Shown: piece by piece, positions 7,886 through 13,474 of the stretch
Position numbering within the stretch: the first letter of the stretch is position 1
Layout of the letters: every line of letters begins with the position of its first letter
Assembly (NCBI GenBank): GCA_964370545.1
Contig: CAYJJQ010000018.1
Location: 1 to 18,666 of the forward strand
DNA: 18,666 nt
Direction: 5' to 3'
Source: CAKOSP01 sp964370545
Lineage (GTDB): Bacteria > Bacillota_I > Bacilli_A > RF39 > UBA660
Notes under the pieces: generated by a model
Told to the model about the DNA's origin: nothing
What the model saw: only the letters and a program-made list of their open reading frames with translations
The model's database searches: none
Translations under genes and position numbers: made by a program

Positions 7886-7897
7886 CAAGGGGAGAAA

Positions 7898-8650
7898 ATG
7901 ATTTATTTAATATTTATTTTTGGTTTAATACTTGGTTCCTTTTATTTAGTTTTAGGAACTAGATTACCAATAAAAGAAAGTATTATGCTTTCTAGATCTA
8001 AATGCGATCACTGTAAAAATACTTTAAATTGGTATAATTTAATTCCATTATTATCATATATTTTTCAATTAGGAAAATGTACTAAATGTAAAAAGAAAAT
8101 TAGTATATTATATCCTATGGTAGAACTTGGAACAGGAGCTTTATTTGCTTATTTATATTATATATATGGTTTTGGTTATGAGTTTTATTTAGGTATAGTC
8201 CTAGCATCATTATTTATAATAATAGCTATAACTGACTTCAAATACTATATAATTTTAGATTCAACTGTTATAATCGGGGCAATACTTATAAGTGTTTTAC
8301 ATCTAATATATTCAGGTTTATATGATTTTATTAGCTACTTATTAAGTGGATTAATATTATTCGGATTAATGTATTTAATAATGAAAATAGGAAACTTTAT
8401 ATTTAAGAAAGAATCATTAGGTGGGGGAGATATCAAGTTTGCATTTATTATAGGACTTACCGTTGGTCTTCATTTATCTCTATTTGTTTTAGTAATATCA
8501 GCATTTGTAGCACTTCCAACAGCTGTCGCAGCATTACTGGCAACAAAAAACAAGGAAGTTGCATATGGGCCATTCTTAGCCGGAGCATTATTCCTTGTAT
8601 ATCTAAATATAGATAAATTTATAAGTTTGATAGATTACATTAATGTATAA
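7898..8650 (+). CDS. Prepilin peptidase (type IV leader peptidase, PilD/ComC)
   Basis: A polytopic aspartic protease that cleaves the positively charged leader of type IV (pseudo)pilins at the cytoplasmic face of the membrane. All hallmarks are present in 250 residues: the cytoplasmic zinc-binding loop with C36-x2-C39 and C61-x2-C64, followed by YPMVELGTG; the first catalytic aspartate in AITDFKYY (D113); and the second in the GxGD motif as GGGD (175-178) followed by IKFA. Both the peptidase and the N-terminal methyltransferase-type domain (DiS_P_DiS with its cysteine pairs) are kept. GGGGAG lies just before the ATG. It is cotranscribed with the GspF-family gene; the pilin substrates are not encoded in this window. 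The 3' end overlaps a tiny convergent gene by 16 bases. Confidence 0.93.
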   Translation: MIYLIFIFGLILGSFYLVLGTRLPIKESIMLSRSKCDHCKNTLNWYNLIPLLSYIFQLGKCTKCKKKISILYPMVELGTGALFAYLYYIYGFGYEFYLGIVLASLFIIIAITDFKYYIILDSTVIIGAILISVLHLIYSGLYDFISYLLSGLILFGLMYLIMKIGNFIFKKESLGGGDIKFAFIIGLTVGLHLSLFVLVISAFVALPTAVAALLATKNKEVAYGPFLAGALFLVYLNIDKFISLIDYINV

Positions 8651-8730
8651 ATAAGCGTACCTGCTACAACACTACCAATCATTAATAATAACATAATCCA
8701 TGTTATTATTTTTCTTGCTTTTTTACTCAT
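8635..8730 (-). CDS. 31-residue single-pass membrane protein (DUF4044-like)
   Basis: A very small gene encoding MSKKARKIITWIMLLLMIG and on to a stop after residue 31. A basic N-terminus (KKARK) precedes one hydrophobic helix of about 21 residues, typical of small membrane proteins; the overall pattern, a short basic head then WIMLLLxIGSVV, is like the DUF4044 family of Bacilli, a tentative match. The frame is backed by a good ribosome site: GAGG at 8738-8741 with 7 bases to the ATG. It overlaps the 3' end of the prepilin peptidase gene by 16 bases, and the terminator hairpin of that gene lies inside this reading frame on the opposite strand. Function unknown. Confidence 0.55.
   Translation of the reverse strand: MSKKARKIITWIMLLLMIGSVVAGTLIYTLM
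8684..8713 (+). terminator. Intrinsic terminator after the prepilin peptidase gene
   Basis: A perfect 11-base-pair stem (8684-8694 with 8700-8710), a five-base loop and a T-rich tail. It lies 33 bases beyond the stop and within the small minus-strand gene. Confidence 0.7.
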
Positions 8731-8804
8731 GTTATTTCCTCATCTTTCCTATATAATTTATCATATTTTTAAGTAAATAGCAATATAATTAATTGGTGAT
8801 ACTT

Positions 8805-9365
8805 ATGATTAAAAATAATATGAAATACTATTTTATATTTACAAGCATTTTATTTATAATATGCTTCACAACAGGCTTTATATATCAAAATAATGTAATA
8901 GATGTAAATGAATTTAAAGATTCATTTTTAAATAGTCTAAATTTAATATCAATTGATAATTTTTTATTTGAGTTAAGCATACTTACTTTAATTATGTTTC
9001 TTTCTCCTATTTTAGTGGGTTTTGTAGGAAATATATTTTATTTTTCTTATCAGGCTTTTATTAGTGGTTTTATAGTATCGTCTTTTTATAGTATATATAA
9101 TTTTAAAGGATTATTAGCAGGAACTATTTTTATTATCTCTTCTAAAATAATATTACTTATAATACTGTTTTTAATGGGGATATACACTTTTAATATATTT
9201 AAATTATGTATAAATAAAATATTATATAAAAAAAATTATACAATAAATTATTTTAATAAATATGTAAAAAGATATATAATAATAATTATTATATATCTAA
9301 TATGTAACATTATACTTTATTTTACAGATAAACATATTATTAATTTACTAGATAAAATTATCTAG
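8805..9365 (+). CDS. SpoIIM-like (DUF95) integral membrane protein
   Basis: A 186-residue, strongly hydrophobic protein with about five membrane helices. The central part (ILVGFVGNIFYFSYQAFISG, then FKGLLAGTIFIISSKIILL, roughly 70-125) follows the SpoIIM/DUF95 pattern of a phi-G-phi-P-like start, a Gly-rich GF helix, and a short KGLL loop before a long helix. SpoIIM in endospore formers belongs to the septal DMP peptidoglycan machinery; relatives also occur in non-sporulating Firmicutes, where the role is unclear. GGTGAT (8795-8800) is correctly placed for the ATG at 8805; a TTG at 8793 is not a plausible start. It reads divergently from the tiny 31-residue gene. No other sporulation gene is in the window, so I infer only the family, not the process. 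Confidence 0.5.
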   Translation: MIKNNMKYYFIFTSILFIICFTTGFIYQNNVIDVNEFKDSFLNSLNLISIDNFLFELSILTLIMFLSPILVGFVGNIFYFSYQAFISGFIVSSFYSIYNFKGLLAGTIFIISSKIILLIILFLMGIYTFNIFKLCINKILYKKNYTINYFNKYVKRYIIIIIIYLICNIILYFTDKHIINLLDKII

Positions 9366-9370
9366 TTTAA
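9347..9370 (+). terminator. Weak terminator-like hairpin after the SpoIIM-like gene
   Basis: A 9-base inverted repeat (9347-9355 and 9358-9366) overlaps the TAG stop and is followed by only a few T residues, so termination may be incomplete. Confidence 0.4.
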
Positions 9371-9375
9371 TGGAC

Positions 9376-9404
9376 TTTACAGTTAGTATTTGATAAAATA
9401 TAAC
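9376..9404 (+). promoter_or_regulatory. Promoter of mnmA, possibly giving a leaderless mRNA
   Basis: TTTACA (9376-9381) and TATAAC (9399-9404) are separated by exactly 17 bases. The predicted start of transcription, about 9410-9412, falls at the start codons of mnmA, and no Shine-Dalgarno sequence precedes them. Confidence 0.5.
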
Positions 9405-9414
9405 TGTGATGGAA

Positions 9415-10512
9415 ATGAAAAAAGTTGTAGTTGGAATTTCAGGTGGGGTAGACTCTGCTGTAGCAGCAGTGTTATTACAAAAAGAAGGTTACGAAGTAAT
9501 CGGTCTTTTTATGCGTAATTGGGATAGTTCTATTAATAATGAATTAAATAGTTCTAGTGAGACAATATGTCCTCAAGAAGAGGATTATAATGATGCCCTT
9601 AAAGTTTGTAATAAATTAGGTATTAAGCTACATAGAGTAGATTTTATTAAAGAATACTGGGATTATGTATTTACATATTTTTTAGAAGAACTAAAAAAGG
9701 GTAATACGCCTAATCCTGATTTATTATGTAATAAATATATTAAATTTGATCTGTTTATTAAAGAAGCTAGAAAGTTAGGTGCTGATTACATAGCTACTGG
9801 ACACTATGCTAGAATTAAAGATGGTAAACTGTTAAGAGCAAAAGATTTAAATAAAGATCAATCATATTTCTTAGCAGATGTTCAATTAGAAAATTTTAAA
9901 GACGTTTTATTTCCTGTAGGAGATTATACAAAAGATCAAATAAGAAAAATAGCAGAAGAAGAAAATATTCCTGTTTTTAGCAAAAAAGATTCAACTGGTA
10001 TATGCTTTATTGGAGAAAGAAATTATCAAAAATTTATTAGTAATTACTTAAAACCTAATCCAGGAGATATTATTGATGTAAGTACTAATGAAGTTATTGG
10101 CAAACATACTGGTCTTATGAATTATACCATAGGCCAAAGAAGGAATGTGGGTATATCTGGTCATACTGAAAGACATTATGTATGTGGTAAAAATGTAGAA
10201 AAAAATATATTATATGTAGCCTTTGGAGATAGTGATTATTTGTATTCTAATAGTATGACCATAGAAAATATTAATTTTATTAGCGGAGTTAGACCAACAT
10301 TTTGCAGCGCTAAATTTAGATATAGAGGTGAAGATCATAATGTAATATTAGATTACTTAGAAGATAATAAAATCAAAGTTACTTATGAAGAAGGAGCTAA
10401 AGCTGTTACACCTGGACAAGCCTGTGTTTTATATTTAGGAGAAGAATGCTTAGGATGCGGTTTTATTAGTGAAGTATTTAAAGATAACGAAAAGCTATGG
10501 TATATAAAATAG
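9415..10512 (+). CDS. mnmA: tRNA-specific 2-thiouridylase MnmA
   Basis: MnmA activates U34 of Lys, Glu and Gln tRNAs with ATP and inserts sulfur to form the 2-thiouridine of (c)mnm5s2U. The PP-loop ATP pyrophosphatase motif SGGVDS is at 9-14; the catalytic cysteine pair is C105 (in NPDLLCNKYIKF) and C197 (in DSTGICFIGER), and the family's TGHYARI and DQSYFLADV segments are in place. The C-terminal beta-barrel domains follow (FRYRGEDH, VTPGQACVLY). The 365-residue length is normal. The chosen start gives the family's usual MKKVVVGISGG; ATG 9409 and GTG 9406 just upstream are also possible, and none has a good ribosome site, unlike almost every other gene here. No sulfur-donor cysteine desulfurase gene (iscS/nifS-like) is adjacent. 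Confidence 0.96.
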   Translation: MKKVVVGISGGVDSAVAAVLLQKEGYEVIGLFMRNWDSSINNELNSSSETICPQEEDYNDALKVCNKLGIKLHRVDFIKEYWDYVFTYFLEELKKGNTPNPDLLCNKYIKFDLFIKEARKLGADYIATGHYARIKDGKLLRAKDLNKDQSYFLADVQLENFKDVLFPVGDYTKDQIRKIAEEENIPVFSKKDSTGICFIGERNYQKFISNYLKPNPGDIIDVSTNEVIGKHTGLMNYTIGQRRNVGISGHTERHYVCGKNVEKNILYVAFGDSDYLYSNSMTIENINFISGVRPTFCSAKFRYRGEDHNVILDYLEDNKIKVTYEEGAKAVTPGQACVLYLGEECLGCGFISEVFKDNEKLWYIK

Positions 10513-10542
10513 TTGACACTATACTCGTATTATATGTATAAT
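10513..10542 (+). promoter_or_regulatory. Near-consensus sigma-A promoter of the HTH gene
   Basis: A perfect TTGACA (10513-10518) and perfect TATAAT (10537-10542) with an 18-base spacer. It starts directly after the mnmA stop codon and gives a leader of about 27 bases carrying AAGAGG. It is the best promoter visible in the window. Confidence 0.85.
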
Positions 10543-10575
10543 AGGAATGTAAAGAAAAGAAAGTAAGAGGTAAAT

Positions 10576-11364
10576 ATGAAAAAGTTAAATGACATTTTAC
10601 ATGAATTAGGAATTTCTAAAGTAAAGTTAGCTAAATATTTAGGTGTATCAAGACAGATGGTTTATAATTACTTAACACTTGAAAATTCAGAAGATTGGCC
10701 AAAAGAAAAAAAAGTTTTACTTTTACAACTTTTAGACGCTAAAGATTTAAGTGATGCTGAACTTAGTAAAATAACTGTTAATACTGAGTATTTAATGGAA
10801 GTGGAAAATAGACTTAATATAGCCATTAAAAATGCTTCTGATATTGAAAATTACTTTGATGTATCTGGACTTAATAAAGAAAATAAAAATACTTTAATGG
10901 ATATAACTTATATCATTAAAGAATTACTTCTTAGTGATAAATATGGCCAAAATAAGGAAGCAGTTAAATATTTACAATTCTTATTACAGACTATGGAAAA
11001 TGTACCAGAAGCTAAATATATATTAGCTTATATGGGTAAAATAAATGGTTTTATACCAGTAGATGAATTTATGTTTGACGAAGATAAACAATTTATATTT
11101 GAAGGTATTTTATGGGAAGCTTTAAACCTATATAATAATGGGGGAGCATCTAAAAATAAAATAGCAGAAAGTAGAAAGAAATTTGTTAAAGAAATAGAAC
11201 AAAAAAATGAAGAAAAACTATCTAGAACTCAACAACTATTCGCTATTAAAGAGCAAGCTTTAAAAGAGTTAGGATATCATGATATGACAACTGACAATAG
11301 TATAGAAGTATTAGAAAAAATAGCAGAAATAGAATCAAGAAAGTTCATAATCGATGACAAGTAA
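10576..11364 (+). CDS. HTH-domain protein with an unassigned helical C-terminal region
   Basis: A 262-residue cytoplasmic protein. Residues 1-60 form a Cro/CI-type helix-turn-helix (LHELGISKVKLAKYLGVSRQ, then MVYNYL as recognition helix), so it probably binds DNA. The remaining 200 residues are predicted helical, with charged segments that could form coiled coil (SRKKFVKEIEQKNEEKLSRT, about 196-215), and match no family I recognise. The ribosome site AAGAGG (10565-10570) is 5 bases before the ATG, behind a near-consensus promoter, which suggests good expression. The end overlaps the next gene by 11 bases, so the two are translationally coupled and probably work together. Whether it regulates its own promoter is not shown by the sequence; I see no clear palindromic operator. 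Confidence 0.65.
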   Translation: MKKLNDILHELGISKVKLAKYLGVSRQMVYNYLTLENSEDWPKEKKVLLLQLLDAKDLSDAELSKITVNTEYLMEVENRLNIAIKNASDIENYFDVSGLNKENKNTLMDITYIIKELLLSDKYGQNKEAVKYLQFLLQTMENVPEAKYILAYMGKINGFIPVDEFMFDEDKQFIFEGILWEALNLYNNGGASKNKIAESRKKFVKEIEQKNEEKLSRTQQLFAIKEQALKELGYHDMTTDNSIEVLEKIAEIESRKFIIDDK

Positions 11365-12124
11365 TAAATATCTTGTTATTGCACTTGTAGTAGCTGTAAT
11401 ATCATTTTTAATCGTATTAATATATTCAGTTACTAGAATTGACACAGAAGGGGAGTTTGCTACTAATTTATATAATATGATAGGTAGCAATGATCTAAAC
11501 CACTGTGGTGGTCTTATAAAATATAGTCATGAGGAAAGTGATATTTCTCTTGAATATAAACTTTGTAATAGTATGTATTATAAAATTGATAATAAAGTTA
11601 TATATGAAGAGGTTACTCTAACTAATGAAAAAGAATACTGCAATATAGATGATATAAGTTTTACTGCAAGAGATGAAGACTGTGCAGCTTTAAAGGTTTC
11701 TGCTGATGCATTAAATAACCATTTGAAAACAGTGTATAATATAACTAATGATGATAAAATATCATTTTCTATTAATGAATATGATCATTGTGTATATAAT
11801 GAAGTAGACGATTACTATTACTGTTCTGATAAAGAAACAGTTAATGTAACCTATGGACCAGAAGAAAATGTATATAGAATTATTGATTCTGTGAAAGAGA
11901 AGGGGAGTAACATAGAAATTACAGATTACTTTCTTAAAATATACAATGAGAAGTGTTATACAGACTATGGTTTAAAACATGAAAACTTAGAATGCACAAA
12001 TGAATTTGTAAATAATTCTGAAGTAACAGAAAAATTTATATTAAAATATGGTGGTGTATATAAACATATATATAAACCATTAGATGAAGCATATTATTAT
12101 TCATCTACTACATTTTTAAATTAA
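11354..12124 (+). CDS. Membrane-anchored exported protein with eight cysteines
   Basis: A 256-residue protein with one N-terminal hydrophobic helix (LVIALVVAVISFLIVLIYSV, about 7-26) preceded by a single Lys, consistent with an uncleaved signal anchor and an outside C-terminal domain. The exported part is acidic, rich in Tyr and Asn, and contains eight cysteines (51, 71, 96, 110, 146, 157, 201, 214), an even number that would suit disulfide bonds; most are in short C-x-polar contexts and do not form a CxxC redox or zinc motif. I do not recognise the family. It has no good ribosome site of its own and overlaps the HTH gene by 11 bases, so it depends on translational coupling. A strong terminator follows immediately. 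Confidence 0.6.
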   Translation: MTSNKYLVIALVVAVISFLIVLIYSVTRIDTEGEFATNLYNMIGSNDLNHCGGLIKYSHEESDISLEYKLCNSMYYKIDNKVIYEEVTLTNEKEYCNIDDISFTARDEDCAALKVSADALNNHLKTVYNITNDDKISFSINEYDHCVYNEVDDYYYCSDKETVNVTYGPEENVYRIIDSVKEKGSNIEITDYFLKIYNEKCYTDYGLKHENLECTNEFVNNSEVTEKFILKYGGVYKHIYKPLDEAYYYSSTTFLN

Positions 12125-12127
12125 CAA

Positions 12128-12159
12128 CCCCCCTACCTATTACTAGGTTAGGGTTTTTT
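12128..12159 (+). terminator. Intrinsic terminator of the HTH/eight-cysteine operon
   Basis: A GC-containing stem (CCCTACCTA at 12131-12139 with TAGGTTAGGG at 12144-12153, one bulged T), a four-base loop and six T residues. It lies directly after the stop codon. Confidence 0.88.
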
Positions 12160-12445
12160 AATGCCTATATATATATATCCTTATATATATATAATTAAGG
12201 ATATAACACGCATTTATAACCTTATCTAAAATATATAATAAGGTTATAAGCGCATACTGTTATGAAAACAAATTACAAATGATAATTTCAATATTAATTA
12301 TTTCAACTATATTACATGTAACAATTTAATAATACTTAAAAGAGTAGTGGTATGTAAAAAGGTAGTTTTATAAATATTTTCATTAAATATCCAAGTGCAT
12401 ATAATATATATTATGTTAACTAACGTTTCCTTTCAAAATTTATCA
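12160..12445 (+). other. Non-coding intergenic region between convergent operons
   Basis: The gap between the two terminators contains no supported gene on either strand; all ATG frames are short (15 codons or fewer) and lack good ribosome sites. It holds the tandem hairpin element (12174-12255), a 10-base palindrome TTACATGTAA (about 12313-12322) and an alternating A/T palindrome near 12400. Base composition is extremely AT-rich. Confidence 0.6.
12174..12255. repeat. Two related hairpins arranged as a tandem repeat
   Basis: Unit A (12174-12213) has a perfect 10-base-pair stem (12174-12183 with 12196-12205) and a 12-base A/T loop. Unit B (12215-12255) has a perfect 12-base-pair stem (12214-12225 with 12238-12249), a 12-base loop and an outer CGC/GCG clamp (12209-12211 with 12250-12252). 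Both units read TATAnCCTTAT ... TAAGG ... and end in CGCAT, with a 41-base period, so they look like diverged copies. Neither is followed by a T tract, so they are not ordinary terminators. Confidence 0.6.
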
Positions 12446-12481
12446 ATAAAAAACTAATAGAATATATTATTCTATTAGTTT
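12445..12481 (-). terminator. Intrinsic terminator after carbamate kinase
   Basis: A perfect 14-base-pair stem (12451-12464 with 12468-12481) with a three-base loop. On the minus strand it is followed by a T-rich run, four bases after the arcC stop codon. Confidence 0.75.
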
Positions 12482-12485
12482 ATAT

Positions 12486-13406
12486 TTATTTAATAATAAT
12501 AGTTGCGTTAATTTCTTTTAAACCATTTTCTAAATTTTCTAGTGATGTTATAATTGCTTTATTTCCTGTAGCTTCCACAAATTCTAATGCAGCATTAACT
12601 TTAGGAAGCATAGATCCCGCTGCAAAGTGTCCATCATTAATATATGATTTCATAGTTTCAGCAGTTACTGTCCCTACCCCTTCAGCTTTATCAGTATTAT
12701 AATTAATCATTGCTTGTTTTATATTAGTTAGTATTACTAATAAATCAGCATCAAGTTCTCTTGCCATCATAGAGGCAACTGAATCTTTATCAATAACTGC
12801 ACTTGCACCTTTTGCTTCATTTTGTTTATAAATTGGGATACCTCCCCCACCGCCAGCAATAACTACATGTCCGCTATTAACTAACTCTTTAATAGTTTCC
12901 ATTTCAATTATTTCTACTGGTTTAGGTGAAGCAACAACTTTTCTATAACCTCTACCTGAATCTTCTATATATTTTTCTCCAGAATCAGCTGCTAATTTAT
13001 CAGCCATTTTTTTGTTATAAAATGGTCCAACTGGCTTAGAAGGATTTTGAAATGATTTATCATTTTTATCTACACTAACTTGAGTTACAATAGACACAAC
13101 TTTTTTAAATATATTTTCATCTTCTAAAGTGTCTCTAAGGCCTTTTTGTATATGATAACCTATATATCCTTGACTCATTGCTGTACATTCAGGAAAAGGC
13201 ATATAAGGTATGTCTTCATTAGCATATGAGTCCTCAAACGCTAAGTTTATTATTCCTACTTGAGGCCCATTTCCATGGCCTATTATTATTTCATGACCTT
13301 CTTTAATTAAAGGCACAATATTTTTAACAGCTTTTTTAATTAACTGTTGCTGTTCTTTTGGATCGTTGCCTAACGCATTACCACCAAGTGCTATTACTAT
13401 TTTCAT
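12486..13406 (-). CDS. arcC: Carbamate kinase
   Basis: Carbamate kinase transfers the phosphate of carbamoyl phosphate to ADP, giving ATP, ammonia and CO2; it is the last step of arginine deiminase and related fermentations. The amino-acid-kinase fold is clear: VIALGGNALG at the start (4-13), GHGNGPQVG (43-51), ECTAMSQGYIGY (73-84, typical of this family), SPKPVEI, the nucleotide-binding AGGGGGIP (about 184-191), and VIDKDSVASMMA. Near the end GSMLPKV aligns with the family's GSMxPKVxA. The length of 306 residues is standard. AGGAG (13415-13419) lies 8 bases before the ATG. The gene stands alone, with its own extended -10 promoter and terminator; arginine deiminase (arcA), carbamoyltransferase (arcB) and the arginine/ornithine antiporter are not adjacent. 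Confidence 0.95.
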   Translation of the reverse strand: MKIVIALGGNALGNDPKEQQQLIKKAVKNIVPLIKEGHEIIIGHGNGPQVGIINLAFEDSYANEDIPYMPFPECTAMSQGYIGYHIQKGLRDTLEDENIFKKVVSIVTQVSVDKNDKSFQNPSKPVGPFYNKKMADKLAADSGEKYIEDSGRGYRKVVASPKPVEIIEMETIKELVNSGHVVIAGGGGGIPIYKQNEAKGASAVIDKDSVASMMARELDADLLVILTNIKQAMINYNTDKAEGVGTVTAETMKSYINDGHFAAGSMLPKVNAALEFVEATGNKAIITSLENLENGLKEINATIIIK

Positions 13407-13431
13407 ATTTACATCTCCTATCTTTAATATA

Positions 13432-13440
13432 ATTATAACA
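13432..13440 (-). promoter_or_regulatory. Extended -10 promoter of arcC
   Basis: Reading leftward, TGT is followed directly by TATAAT (13437-13432), giving a leader of about 18-20 bases with the AGGAG site. It lies right against the terminator of the upstream surface-protein gene. Confidence 0.65.
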
Positions 13441-13441
13441 T

Positions 13442-13465
13442 AAAAAAAACTATTTAAAAATAGTT
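13442..13465 (-). terminator. Intrinsic terminator after the surface-protein gene
   Basis: An 8-base-pair stem (13448-13455 with 13458-13465) with a two-base loop, followed on the minus strand by six T residues. Nearly identical in sequence to the terminator behind dnaJ. Confidence 0.78.
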
Positions 13466-13474
13466 ATAAGTTGT

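Noticed and set aside
8805..9365. Evidence for endospore formation from the SpoIIM-like gene
   Set aside because: SpoIIM/DUF95 proteins occur in non-sporulating bacteria; no other sporulation gene is in the window.
12160..12260. CRISPR array or origin of replication in the hairpin region
   Set aside because: Only two diverged units and no spacers of constant length; no DnaA-box cluster was seen and the neighbouring genes are not origin-linked.
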